A DNA stretch of 64,000 bases from Chitinophaga varians (GCF_012641275.1 NZ_JABAIA010000001.1:62001-126000); one strand, 5' to 3'; shown: positions 15,220 to 23,811, counted from the first letter of the stretch. The notes: generated by a model not told the origin, from the letters alone. Made by a program: numbers and translations.

Positions 15220-17235
15220 TTAAATATTTACAGAGAGAATAAATTTGTAGTTTCTTCCCGGCATCGGGTAGTTGATCACCACGTCATAGTATTGGTTCAT
15301 CAGGTTATTCACCTGTGCGGTAAGCCGGAAGCGGGTTTTATTGACAGTACGTGTATACGCCAGCGCGAGGTCGCTGGTATACCAGGGCAGCGTGTAGTTG
15401 GCCGGTATATTGGCTTTCGCATTGTACCGTTCGCCGGTGTAGATAAAGCTGTAGTTCAGGTCCCAGGCCTTGTACAGGCCGCCTATGATCAGCGAACCGC
15501 TGTGCCGGGGAACGTAGGCTATCTGATCTCCGTAGAACGAGTCTGACTTATCAGTATAATCACGCGCTTCCTGGAAGGTATAAGTGGCCCTGGTAGTCAC
15601 TTGCAGGTCATGCAGCAACTGCCATGCTGCTTTTGCCTTAACGTCCACGCCTTTGATCTTCACAAAGCCGAGGTTCATCATGGTCCAGCGGAACTGGCTG
15701 GAGCCGGGCACCGCCACGATTTTGTCGGTCACTTCATTGTAGTAGGCGTCCGCTTCTATGCCCAGTTCCTGCAATATGCTTCCGTGGAAGGACTGGTTCC
15801 AGGTAAGGCCTGTATTGTATTGTGTGGTGAATTCCGGTTTCAGGTTGGAGTTGCCTATTTCCGTGTAATAGAGATCATTAAATGTGGGCATTCTGAAAAT
15901 GCGCTTGTAGAAGCTCCTCCAGGTGACGGGTATTTTCGCTACCGGCTGCCACGATACAAAAACCGCCGGTGTCAGCTCCTGCCGGAAAGGCGAGGCTGCA
16001 TTGCGTTTTACCTGTTCGTTCATGTTGGTGTTCAGCAGACTGGCCTGCGCGCTGAAACGCTGGAAGTTAACGGACGTGGCCAATGCCACCAGGGTGGTGA
16101 AGCGCTGCGGATAGGAGAAGCCTTTCAGGTCCGCGTCCAGTTTGTTCCATTGAAAATCCCCTGACAGTCCTACGTTCCACCAGTTGGTCACGGCAAACTG
16201 ATTGGCGACCGACAGGTATACTTCCTGCTGATAGTAGCGGTTCTCCGCAAAGTAGGCAGTATCCGGGGCCAGGTAATGCGTATAGTCGTAGGCGTATTTA
16301 CCGTTGAACATCAGGCTGTACCTGGGCGAGATGTCTTTGCGCCAGGATGACTGTGCAAAGAAGTTCCGGTCCCATTGGCGGTCCACATGTACAAACAGGT
16401 TGTTGGCCATATAGCCGGGCAGGCCGCGTTCTGAATCGTAAAAGTAGATTTTGGAGTTCCATTCACCGCCGTTCATGACGCCGTGCAGGCTGCCTTCGAG
16501 GCGGAAAGCGTTGATATCGCCGTTTTTACGGATGGCCGTGGTATCATATCCCGCGGCAGGGTTTTGTTTGTCGGTTTTCCGGTAGCGGAATTTATACTGG
16601 CCGTTGGCGTTGGTCCACTCACCGCTGAAAGTGGCCGATACGCGGCTGCTGATTTTCTCCTGCCATAGCACGGAAGGGTTGACGAGGCCAAAGGAGCCGG
16701 TCTTAAACGTTCCTCTCAGGTGTCTTCTTTCGCCTTCTTCGAAACGGGGCTTAAGGGTGGTGAGATAGATGGACCCTGAGGAGCCATAGTCTTTTGCCGG
16801 TTGGAAGATGCTGCTTTTCTGTCCGTTGTAGAGCGCTATTTCCTCCATGTTGTCCAGGGAGAATTTGCCCAGGTCCACCACGCCGTTTTGTGCGTTGCCC
16901 AGTTCGATGCCGTCATAGAACACGCCGGTGTGGTTGGTGCCCATGCTGCGTATGTCCACTGTTTTCAGGCCGCCGATGCCACCGTAGTCTTTTATCTGGA
17001 TACCCGAAAAAAAGCGCAGCGCATCCGCGACAGACTGGGAGTTCAGTCTTTGCAGCTCCGCCCCTTTCAGTTGTTGCCCGGGGGCGATTTCTTTACCGCC
17101 CCTGGGGGCAATGACAGATATTTCCCGCAGGTCTTTGGTCCGGGTGCTGTCAGTTTGCTGTTGCGCCATCAGGGACACAACAGGGCATCCTGCGAGCACC
17201 ATGTACAAGGTGGTCCTCAGTAATGGGATACGCAT
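15220..17235 (-). CDS. TonB-dependent outer-membrane receptor, BtuB-like
   Basis: The 671-residue product begins with a signal sequence (MRIPLLRTTLYMVLAG, processing near SLMAQQ). A plug domain follows (ISVIAPRG, then SVADALRFFSGIQIKDYGG and VDIRSMGTNHTGVFYDGIEL) and then a 22-strand-type barrel ending NYKFILSVNI. The last residue is not aromatic, but the final strand is typical. It has no CarboxypepD or STN domain, so it is a small transporter rather than a SusC. It is the first gene after cobalamin riboswitch 2, which makes a corrinoid the likely substrate, taken up with TonB energy into the periplasm. Confidence 0.87.
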   Translation of the reverse strand: MRIPLLRTTLYMVLAGCPVVSLMAQQQTDSTRTKDLREISVIAPRGGKEIAPGQQLKGAELQRLNSQSVADALRFFSGIQIKDYGGIGGLKTVDIRSMGTNHTGVFYDGIELGNAQNGVVDLGKFSLDNMEEIALYNGQKSSIFQPAKDYGSSGSIYLTTLKPRFEEGERRHLRGTFKTGSFGLVNPSVLWQEKISSRVSATFSGEWTNANGQYKFRYRKTDKQNPAAGYDTTAIRKNGDINAFRLEGSLHGVMNGGEWNSKIYFYDSERGLPGYMANNLFVHVDRQWDRNFFAQSSWRKDISPRYSLMFNGKYAYDYTHYLAPDTAYFAENRYYQQEVYLSVANQFAVTNWWNVGLSGDFQWNKLDADLKGFSYPQRFTTLVALATSVNFQRFSAQASLLNTNMNEQVKRNAASPFRQELTPAVFVSWQPVAKIPVTWRSFYKRIFRMPTFNDLYYTEIGNSNLKPEFTTQYNTGLTWNQSFHGSILQELGIEADAYYNEVTDKIVAVPGSSQFRWTMMNLGFVKIKGVDVKAKAAWQLLHDLQVTTRATYTFQEARDYTDKSDSFYGDQIAYVPRHSGSLIIGGLYKAWDLNYSFIYTGERYNAKANIPANYTLPWYTSDLALAYTRTVNKTRFRLTAQVNNLMNQYYDVVINYPMPGRNYKFILSVNI

Positions 17236-17371
17236 GTTAATTCACCGTTTTGATAATTCATCCAACGGCCTTCGTAACAGGAAATAAAATCAAGGTGGAT
17301 AACAGCAGGGTATCAGTCCTGCATCATGACTCATTTCCAAGCCTCATTCCACGAAGGCTTAAAAAAACTGA

Positions 17372-17516
17372 TGCATGGCAGGTATTCTGACTTATCTCTG
17401 CTCCGGGCGGCCTTCCCATTGAATGTTCAACAGTGGCCGGATGGTTGCCCGGGCGTTTATGGAGACTTACAGCAGCGGGACTGTCCCGGATTTACACCGG
17501 TGTTCCCTTTTAATTA
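17372..17516 (-). promoter_or_regulatory. Cobalamin riboswitch 2
   Basis: On the minus strand the order is TTAAAAGGGAACACCGGTG, TCCGGGACAGTCCCGC, GCCACTG, AATGGGAAGG and a B12 box ending AGTCAGAATACCTGCC. The gap to the BtuB-like start at 17235 is about 135 bases. The pieces match riboswitch 1 closely although the arms differ in sequence. It would repress the receptor operon when cobalamin is ample. Confidence 0.9.
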
Positions 17517-17521
17517 CCCCA

Positions 17522-17554
17522 CACCGCAATGGAGGGGGGTAAACCATTGCGGTG
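17522..17554 (-). other. Inverted repeat beside riboswitch 2
   Basis: CACCGCAATGG (17522-17532) and CCATTGCGGTG (17544-17554) form a perfect 11-bp inverted repeat with an 11-base loop. It lies directly upstream of the aptamer on the minus strand. A near-consensus promoter (TTG at 17584-17582, 19 bases, TACCTTCG at 17562-17555) abuts it and would start transcription at its edge. It may be an operator, or the terminator of the response-regulator gene, though no T-run follows. Confidence 0.4.
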
Positions 17555-17580
17555 CGAAGGTAGTGCTTTAATTTATTTCT

Positions 17581-18213
17581 TCAAAAAGTTGTCAGGAGCT
17601 TATGGTCGATCGCGCATTTAATGAGCATAGCGGTATTGCGGGCCTTCAGTTTGCCCAGCAGGTTGCGGCGATGGCTGTCTACCGTATCGCTGCTGATAAA
17701 CAGTTTTTCCGCTATTTCATGGTTCGTATGCCCGTTGGCGATGAGCCACAGCACTTCTTTTTCCCTTTTGGTGATATGTAGTTCCCGGGTACGGGCAGCG
17801 CCGGCAGTGGTTTCCAGTTCGGCGGCCAGTACGGCGGAGAGGTAGGTATGACCGCTATAGACATCGTGAATGGCTTTTAGCAGCTCCTCTTTATCGGCAT
17901 TTTTCATCAGGCAGCCGCTCGCGCCGCTGTCCATCATATCCTGGATGCCGCGGCCGTCTTTATGATAGCTCAGTCCGAGCACCATCGTATCAGGATGGTT
18001 CTTTTTGATCAGGTGGCATAATTCCGCCCCGGCAATGTCGGGCAGCATGGTGTCGAGTAATACCACGTCTGTCTGGTGGTGCAGCAGGAAATTGAGGCAA
18101 GACTCCCCTGTTCTTGTTTCCCCTGTCAGTTCTATATCCTTTTCATAACTGAGTAAAGCGCGAAGTCCCTCTAATATCAATGGATGATCATCCACAAAAT
18201 ATAATCTGATCAT
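17581..18213 (-). CDS. NarL/LuxR-family response regulator
   Basis: The 210-residue protein has an N-terminal receiver with acidic pair Asp8-Asp9, phospho-acceptor Asp54 (VVLLDTMLPD), Ser82 and Lys104. A C-terminal LuxR helix-turn-helix follows (ITKREKEVLWLIANGHTNHE, then EKLFISSDTVDSHR). No sensor kinase is next to it. It lies 128 bases after lanC on the same strand, so it could be the tail of the lanthipeptide operon and its regulator, or a separate gene. The gap holds a 12-base palindrome (TCTCCCGGGAGA at 18258-18269). Confidence 0.88.
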   Translation of the reverse strand: MIRLYFVDDHPLILEGLRALLSYEKDIELTGETRTGESCLNFLLHHQTDVVLLDTMLPDIAGAELCHLIKKNHPDTMVLGLSYHKDGRGIQDMMDSGASGCLMKNADKEELLKAIHDVYSGHTYLSAVLAAELETTAGAARTRELHITKREKEVLWLIANGHTNHEIAEKLFISSDTVDSHRRNLLGKLKARNTAMLIKCAIDHKLLTTF

Positions 18214-18341
18214 GGTTTTTCATATTTGCTGTAACGTTGGCATGCTTAGGCATGGCATCTCCCGGGAGAACCGTTCTGTTTAGATTTCATTTACTACCCG
18301 TAATATATAAAAAAAAGAAAAAGAAAGCTATCATGAAAAGT

Positions 18342-19562
18342 TTACGGGATCAGCAGGCTGTTATTCCATCCGGGTGTTATGTCCGGCTGGAGAAAGCCTA
18401 ATACAGACAATCCCACGCCGGCAATACCTTCGAGTACGTTGTAACTGTTATGGTAATCGGGATGATGATAAAACTTATACCCGGCAGGCCCATCCTTCCA
18501 GGTGTTCATACTGAGTGTTGTTTGCAACCACTTTTCAGCGGCTTTTTCCAGGACGGGATCTCCGGTGGCGATAGCGGCCTGTTGCAGTATATGTGCAATG
18601 CCCGCGCTGCCGTGACAGATGCAGGCATCATGCACGGCGCCGTTCCGGGTATCCCGATGCCGGGCGATATCATGCAGGATGGTCAGCGCAGCTTCGTTGT
18701 AATCTGCCCGTTGCAGGCGTTTTCCGGCCCCCAATAGAGCAACAGCAATGCCGAGGTCACCATAACACCACCCAAGGCGGCTGTGTTTATCGCCCACCGC
18801 TTCACCGGAGGCATCTGCCAATACCGGGTAGAGTGATTCCCCTCCCCCACCATGGCTTTTTTTGTGGGACATCAGCCAGCTGATGCTTCCTTCCATCAAA
18901 CGGCGCACTTTCTCACGGGCAATGCCTTTTTCGTATAGCCGTCCGAGTATAGCGATAATAGCGGGCACTCCATGGGCGAGGCCCAGGTTGTACAGATCGC
19001 GGTGCTGGTACTGTTCACTCTGTGAAGAGAAAACGTCTTTCCAGGTGATGCCTGTCGGGAACCGGTGCGCCGATTGCTCGAGATAATCCACCAGGCGTTC
19101 CAGCACCGGCGTGGCCACCGCAGCCGGCCGCTCCAGAAAATACAATGCCGTACCCACGCCTTCGTGTAGAAAATCGTTTTTGCCAGCGGACAAAGATTCT
19201 TCCATAAAAGCAGCTACCATCAGGTCTATTTCCCCGAAAGCATCCTCCACCTCATCGTCTTCTATATATCCCATCTGTGCCAGATGCTGAATACACCAGG
19301 CCACACCGGCCACGCCACCACAGAAAGATCCGTTCAGCGGCAGTTCCGATAAAGCCTCTATACTTTTTTGTACAACAAACAAAGCCTTTTCCAGATGCTC
19401 ATCGCGGGAGGTATGCTGATAATAATAGGCATAAAATAAAGCACAGCCGGTATATCCTCCCAAAAGCCCGGCATTGTTGTCGTTGGCAGTAAAGTCATCC
19501 AGTTCCCTGCTGATATTTTCCAGCACGGCAGTCATGTCGTCTTTGTAATCCATGTAATCCAT
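18342..19562 (-). CDS. LanC-like lanthipeptide cyclase
   Basis: The 406-residue protein has the LanC double alpha-barrel signature. His197 lies in LGLAHGVPA, Cys266 in GWCYGD, and Cys316-His317 in CICHGSAG. Cys266, Cys316 and His317 are the usual zinc ligands, and His197 is the conserved active-site residue. LanC adds Cys thiols to dehydroalanine or dehydrobutyrine to close lanthionine rings. It acts in the cytosol with the LanB at 20506-23652. It follows three precursor genes on the minus strand with a 132-base gap containing two GC-rich palindromes, which could lower its expression relative to the precursors. Confidence 0.92.
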   Translation of the reverse strand: MDYMDYKDDMTAVLENISRELDDFTANDNNAGLLGGYTGCALFYAYYYQHTSRDEHLEKALFVVQKSIEALSELPLNGSFCGGVAGVAWCIQHLAQMGYIEDDEVEDAFGEIDLMVAAFMEESLSAGKNDFLHEGVGTALYFLERPAAVATPVLERLVDYLEQSAHRFPTGITWKDVFSSQSEQYQHRDLYNLGLAHGVPAIIAILGRLYEKGIAREKVRRLMEGSISWLMSHKKSHGGGGESLYPVLADASGEAVGDKHSRLGWCYGDLGIAVALLGAGKRLQRADYNEAALTILHDIARHRDTRNGAVHDACICHGSAGIAHILQQAAIATGDPVLEKAAEKWLQTTLSMNTWKDGPAGYKFYHHPDYHNSYNVLEGIAGVGLSVLGFLQPDITPGWNNSLLIP

Positions 19563-19582
19563 CGTTCCTGAGATATAATGTT

Positions 19583-19671
19583 CCCGGGCCTATAGCTCCG
19601 GGCTGAGAATGTTGTGAACAGCGATTGTATGCATACCCTAAAACATAATAGCCCCGGGCTTTAACCCGGGG
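19583..19671. repeat. Two GC-rich palindromes between lanA1 and lanC
   Basis: CCCGG (19583-19587) pairs with CCGGG (19598-19602), and CCCCGGG (19652-19658) pairs with CCCGGGG (19665-19671). Both resemble the dispersed repeat at 7628-7647. In the message they sit between the precursor genes and lanC and could act as an attenuator or RNA-processing site. Confidence 0.5.
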
Positions 19672-19694
19672 CAACTGTAATCCGTGAATTCCGT

Positions 19695-19853
19695 TTAATA
19701 CAAGCAGGAGTCTACACTGCAGATCGGCGCACCGGTGCTTATGCACTTGCGGGAGCCAGCCAGGTTTTCTGCACCGGCAGTCTGCACGTTTTTGCTAAGG
19801 TCAGATACCCTGATCTTGCCTAAGCTGAGTTTTTTTTCAGTTTGCTTTTTCAT
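19695..19853 (-). CDS. Lanthipeptide precursor 1 (class I, Bacteroidota type)
   Basis: The frame from the ATG at 19853 encodes 52 residues; a longer reading to 19922 runs into the neighbouring gene. The leader MKKQTEKKLSLGKIRVSDLS has the K-L-x-L-x-K-I-x-V-x-x-L pattern of Bacteroidota class I precursors, with Ser20 before a variable stretch. The C-terminal part after about residue 35 is RKCISTGAPICSVDSCLY with three Cys and four Ser/Thr, able to form up to three rings. The GAP-x-CSVDSC motif is shared with precursor 2. It is the last of three precursor genes, 31 bases after precursor 2. The leader cleavage site cannot be fixed from sequence. Confidence 0.85.
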   Translation of the reverse strand: MKKQTEKKLSLGKIRVSDLSKNVQTAGAENLAGSRKCISTGAPICSVDSCLY

Positions 19854-19884
19854 TAGTATCGTTTTTAAATACAAATGTTTTTGT

Positions 19885-20058
19885 TTAGAACCGGCAGGAA
19901 TCAACACTGCATACAGGCGCACCCTGGCTCAGACAGGAGAGCGGGTGGGAAACGCAGGCAGCAGAGCGGTTATCGGCTTCGTTGGTCTGCATGTTCCGGC
20001 TCAGGTCAGATACTTTGATCTTACCCAGGCTAAGCTTTTTTTCAGCTTGTTTTTTCAT
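19885..20058 (-). CDS. Lanthipeptide precursor 2
   Basis: The ATG at 20058 gives a 57-residue peptide that starts MKKQAEKKLSLGKIKVSDLS, almost the same leader as precursor 1. After residue 33 it reads ACVSHPLSCLSQGAPVCSVD, then SCRF, so it has four Cys and five Ser. The final GAPVCSVDSC matches precursor 1 with one change (I to V), while the first half of the core is new. This looks like duplication followed by change of the N-terminal ring region. It lies 18 bases after the stop of precursor 3 in the same operon. Confidence 0.85.
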   Translation of the reverse strand: MKKQAEKKLSLGKIKVSDLSRNMQTNEADNRSAACVSHPLSCLSQGAPVCSVDSCRF

Positions 20059-20076
20059 CTGCTATCTATTTAGTGA

Positions 20077-20232
20077 TTAACAACTTTTAGTTGACGGAGG
20101 AGTACATTTGGCCATCAGGCTGCATCCTGTGTAAGTAGGCGCTTTGATATCGTTATTACCCGCTTGGGAAGCATTCAGTTTTGCTACTTTAATCTTGTTG
20201 AGCGCCAGCTTTTTTTCAAATGTTTTTCTCAT
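20077..20232 (-). CDS. Lanthipeptide precursor 3
   Basis: The ATG at 20232 gives a 51-residue peptide. The leader starts MRKTFEKKLALNKIKVAKLN, the same class as precursors 1 and 2 but diverged. The C-terminal end is TYTGCSLMAKCTPPSTKSC, with three Cys and seven Ser/Thr, so up to three rings plus leftover dehydrated residues. It shares no core motif with the other two, so the cluster may make unlike products. It is the first gene of the leftward operon. The 273 bases up to lanB must hold both divergent promoters, but no full TAnnTTTG match is seen there. Confidence 0.82.
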   Translation of the reverse strand: MRKTFEKKLALNKIKVAKLNASQAGNNDIKAPTYTGCSLMAKCTPPSTKSC

Positions 20233-20505
20233 AAAACAATTTTTATAGGTTTAAATAAAAGAAGAGTGATTGATAAACAGATAACGGATTTTGGACAGAG
20301 TCTCTACTTTGAGGGTGATTAAATCAGGTTTTCTACGGATTACAGGATACTGATAAATGTAAGCAGAAACCATGAAACCATAGCTCACGGAAAAACGTGA
20401 TTTTTAAAATTTTATTTGTTTAAACATGAAATTTACCGGTTTTACGGGATAGCCTTACGTACCTGTTTCTGTTACCTTCAGTGGCCTAAGCGCGTACCGA
20501 AAACC

Positions 20506-23500
20506 ATGATCAAGGCTGAAAATTTTTACGTTGTCAGAACACCGCTGTTACCGGTAGACACCACCAGCAATCTGGCCCACCCACATCTGGCCCAACATAT
20601 CCGGCAACTACTGCAAATACCTTTTTTCCGCGAAGCTATCTACATCGCCTCACCGGAGCTGTTCCAGGAACTGGAGAAATGGGAACAGGGACACGAGGAT
20701 GATAAATTATTATATGCGCTCTATCGTTACTTCCTGCGCATGAGCAGCCGCTGCACACCCTATGGGCTGTTTGCCGGCTGCGCTACAGGTGCAGTAAGCG
20801 AACAATCTGGCATACGGCTTCATCATTACCGGCAACATATTAAACAAAGCCGGCTCGACATGAACTATGTGGCAGAACTGGTCAAAGCCTTTACCGCCAT
20901 CCCCGAAGTCAGGGAACAGCTTCTCTTCTATCCCAACAACTCTTTATATAAATCAGGTAGCCGTTACCGTTATGCGGCCTACCAGCTCACCAATAAATTC
21001 CGTCACTATTTCCTGACTGCTGTTAATGCCAGCGACTACCTCGACGCAGTACTGCACAGGGCCGCCCAGGGCGCTACGCTGAAGGATATACGCAACAGCC
21101 TCGTTGATGAAGCAGCCGGTATCACCGAAGCGGACGCCGACGATTTTACGGAAGAGCTGCTGCAAAGCCAGCTGCTGGTCAGTGAACTGGAACCAACCGT
21201 CACCGGCGAACAGTTTTTCAAACGTTTCCTCGAACGGGCAGCCACCTTGCAACATACCGGCGACTGGCCTGCCGTGCTCCATCAGATACAATCACTGTTG
21301 CAAGACCAGCAAAGCAGCATCGATGCATACCGCCACGTACATTCGCTGGTAAAATCGCTGGTGCCCGATACCAGCGTCAAAGACCTCATTCAGACCGACC
21401 TCTTTGTCGCAACAGTGCAAAACACGCTCAGTCAACGCGTCATCGACGATATCACGGCCCAGGTGGAACAACTGCGCAAACTGATACGCCACCGGCCCCA
21501 TACCGACCTGGAAAATTTCTGCCAGGCTTTCAGCCGGCGGTATGAGGAACAGGAAATACCGCTCAGCCTCGCCCTCGACCCCGAAGCGGGCATCGGCTAC
21601 GGCCACCACCTCGGGCATCATACAGACCATACGCCGCTGGCCGATGACATCGCTGTGGCAGCAGCCAGTACACCGGCCACAAGGCCCGTAAACAAGCTGC
21701 AACAGTTTCAGCAACAACAACTCTATCAGTGCCTGCGAAACAACAGCACCGAAATACTGCTCACCGATGCAGACCTTGACGCTATACAGGAAAAAGAGCC
21801 ATCCCCGATGCCTTACAGCATGTACCTGATGGGCAGCCTGCTGGGCGCCAGCGCCGCAGCTATAGATGCCGGCGATTACCTCTTTGAGATGAACGGATGC
21901 GCCGGCCCTTCCGCCGCCAATCTGCTGGGACGTTTCTGTCATGGTGATGAACACCTCGCCACACAGCTAAAAGCCTGCCTCGACCGCGAAGCGGCACAGG
22001 AACCGGATAAAATTTTTGCGGAAGTGGTACATCTGCCGGAAGCCCGCACCGGCAATATTTTAATGCGCCCTCAGCTGCGCGATTATGAAATCGTATATCT
22101 CGCCAACTCACAGGTGGCCGAAGACCATCAGCTGCCGTTGTCAGACCTGATGATCAGCGTGCAACAAGGCCGCGTGGTGCTGCGCTCCCGCAAACTGAAC
22201 AAGATCATCGTGCCCCGCATGAGCACCGCCCATAACTACCGCAACGGCCTGCCGGTGTATAAATTCCTCTGTGAACTGCCACTACAGGACTTTTCCGGCA
22301 ATATCGGCTGGGACTGGCAACTGCCGGGGGGTGAGACTTTCCTTCCACGCGTGCGCTATCGTAACATCCTCCTCAGCAAATGCACCTGGACGCTGGATAA
22401 AAAAGACTTTCCCGATCTCGACAGCAGCAAGTCGTCCCTCGCTATTTTCCATCCTTTCAAAACACGGTGGCAACTACCCTCCCATGTGGTGATCGTGGAA
22501 GGTGACAATGAACTGCTGATAGACACTGCCCAGGAAGCCGCACTGCAGCTGCTTTTACGACAGCTGCGCAAAAGCGGCACCCTTACCATCCAGGAATTTC
22601 TCGGCACATCCGAAAACTGCTGGATAGAAGGTCCCGATGGCCGGCATACCAACCAGTTTATCATCCCTGTGCATGACGCTGCCGCTATTCCAAAAGATAC
22701 AACGGCAACGGACACACGTCCGGTGGCTGCATCCTCCCCGCAGCGGCAGTTTATGCCGGGCAGCGAATGGCTGTACCTGAAAGTATACTGCGGCACCCGC
22801 ACCGCGGAAGATTTCCTGAAAGAAGCGCTGCATCCGCTGGCGCAACAACTCACGGACGCATCGCTCATCGATAAATGGTTCTTTATCCGTTACACTGATC
22901 CGGACCATCACCTGCGTATCCGGTTTCACCACGGCACACGGCCTGACTTCTGGAAGACAGTACTGGAGCGGTTCTACGCCGCCGTACAGGATTTTTCCGG
23001 CAAAGCACTGGTATACCGCATACAAACGGACACGTATGAACGGGAAATGGAACGCTACGGCGAAACCACCATGGCGCTCAGTGAAAGCATCTTCTGTTAT
23101 GACAGTGAAGCAGTCGTGCAAATGACCGGGCTGCTGGACGAAGAACAGGGAGAAGACTACCGCTGGCAGCTGGCCCTCCGGGGCACAGACATGCTGATAC
23201 AGGATTTCGGGTATTCACCGGATGAAAAAACCGCTTTCATGGAAAGAATACAACAAGCTTTCTTCCGGGAGTTTGGCGGGGAAAAAGCACTGTTACATCA
23301 ACTCAACGATAAGTACCGCAAGGAGATGCGGAAAATACAAAGTATACTGAACCCACATGATGATGAGCGCAACGGCGTAGAGGAGGCCGTGGCCCTTTTC
23401 CGGCAGCGCTCAGAAAAAATACGGCAACTACTGCATCAGCATGGACCACTCCCCGAAAAAGCAGCGCTGCTGCCCAGCTACATACATATGTTCCTCAACC

Positions 23501-23652
23501 GCCTGTTCCTCGCCAATCAACGTAAACAGGAACTGGTGCTCTATCACTTCCTGAGCAAGTATTACGCTTCCCAGTCCGCCATCCGGAAGCAACAAACTAC
23601 CACCGGCTCTATTCATCACATAAAATCGATACAGTATGAAAAAGAAAAATGA
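20506..23652 (+). CDS. Full-length LanB lanthipeptide dehydratase
   Basis: The start at 20506 gives MIKAENFYVVRTPLLPVDT, the usual LanB opening (F-x-x-RTPL-x-P). A frame back to 20416 adds 30 unlikely residues. Product is 1048 residues. The N-terminal glutamylation domain has SSRCTPYGLFAG (residues 80-91). The C-terminal SpaB-type elimination domain starts near 754 (EWLYLKVYC), with RYTDPDHHLRIRFH and YEREMERYGE motifs. The enzyme uses glutamyl-tRNA to glutamylate Ser/Thr in the precursors, then eliminates glutamate. It is one chain, not the split type. It is transcribed away from the three precursors and overlaps the fourth precursor-like gene by 17 bases. Confidence 0.93.
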   Translation: MIKAENFYVVRTPLLPVDTTSNLAHPHLAQHIRQLLQIPFFREAIYIASPELFQELEKWEQGHEDDKLLYALYRYFLRMSSRCTPYGLFAGCATGAVSEQSGIRLHHYRQHIKQSRLDMNYVAELVKAFTAIPEVREQLLFYPNNSLYKSGSRYRYAAYQLTNKFRHYFLTAVNASDYLDAVLHRAAQGATLKDIRNSLVDEAAGITEADADDFTEELLQSQLLVSELEPTVTGEQFFKRFLERAATLQHTGDWPAVLHQIQSLLQDQQSSIDAYRHVHSLVKSLVPDTSVKDLIQTDLFVATVQNTLSQRVIDDITAQVEQLRKLIRHRPHTDLENFCQAFSRRYEEQEIPLSLALDPEAGIGYGHHLGHHTDHTPLADDIAVAAASTPATRPVNKLQQFQQQQLYQCLRNNSTEILLTDADLDAIQEKEPSPMPYSMYLMGSLLGASAAAIDAGDYLFEMNGCAGPSAANLLGRFCHGDEHLATQLKACLDREAAQEPDKIFAEVVHLPEARTGNILMRPQLRDYEIVYLANSQVAEDHQLPLSDLMISVQQGRVVLRSRKLNKIIVPRMSTAHNYRNGLPVYKFLCELPLQDFSGNIGWDWQLPGGETFLPRVRYRNILLSKCTWTLDKKDFPDLDSSKSSLAIFHPFKTRWQLPSHVVIVEGDNELLIDTAQEAALQLLLRQLRKSGTLTIQEFLGTSENCWIEGPDGRHTNQFIIPVHDAAAIPKDTTATDTRPVAASSPQRQFMPGSEWLYLKVYCGTRTAEDFLKEALHPLAQQLTDASLIDKWFFIRYTDPDHHLRIRFHHGTRPDFWKTVLERFYAAVQDFSGKALVYRIQTDTYEREMERYGETTMALSESIFCYDSEAVVQMTGLLDEEQGEDYRWQLALRGTDMLIQDFGYSPDEKTAFMERIQQAFFREFGGEKALLHQLNDKYRKEMRKIQSILNPHDDERNGVEEAVALFRQRSEKIRQLLHQHGPLPEKAALLPSYIHMFLNRLFLANQRKQELVLYHFLSKYYASQSAIRKQQTTTGSIHHIKSIQYEKEK

Positions 23653-23767
23653 GAAAAAAATGAAACTGACCACTATCAAAGTGGCCAGGCTGACTGCTAC
23701 ACACGAAAAGAACGCTTTTGGCGTTACCCGTCCCACCACAACAGTGATTCGGACGTTTGACTGCTAA
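23636..23767 (+). CDS. Fourth precursor-like peptide, Thr-rich with one Cys
   Basis: A 43-codon frame starts at ATG 23636, inside the last codons of lanB, and ends with TAA at 23765-23767. The start MKKKNEKKMKLTTIKVARL matches the leader pattern of the other three (K-K-x-x-L-x-x-I-K-V-x-x-L). The rest is THEKNAFGVTRPTTTVIRTF, then DC, which holds six Thr and a single C-terminal Cys. Only one ring could form, so most Thr may stay as dehydrobutyrine or be unmodified. A terminator follows 7 bases after the stop, so this is the true end of the lanB message. Its overlap with lanB implies coupled translation. Confidence 0.7.
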   Translation: MKKKNEKKMKLTTIKVARLTATHEKNAFGVTRPTTTVIRTFDC

Positions 23768-23773
23768 TCATTC

Positions 23774-23807
23774 AAAGTTGCGTTACGGGTAGTAACGCAA
23801 CTTTTTT
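23774..23807. terminator. Bidirectional terminator after lanB/precursor 4
   Basis: AAAGTTGCGTTAC (23774-23786) pairs perfectly over 13 bases with GTAACGCAACTTT (23792-23804) around GGGTA, with a T-run following. It separates the lanB transcript from the convergent phosphopantetheinyl transferase gene. Confidence 0.88.
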
Positions 23808-23811
23808 ATCT

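Noticed and set aside
19735..20073. 112-codon plus-strand frame across the precursor genes
   Set aside because: It runs antisense to two precursor genes that have matching leaders and cores.
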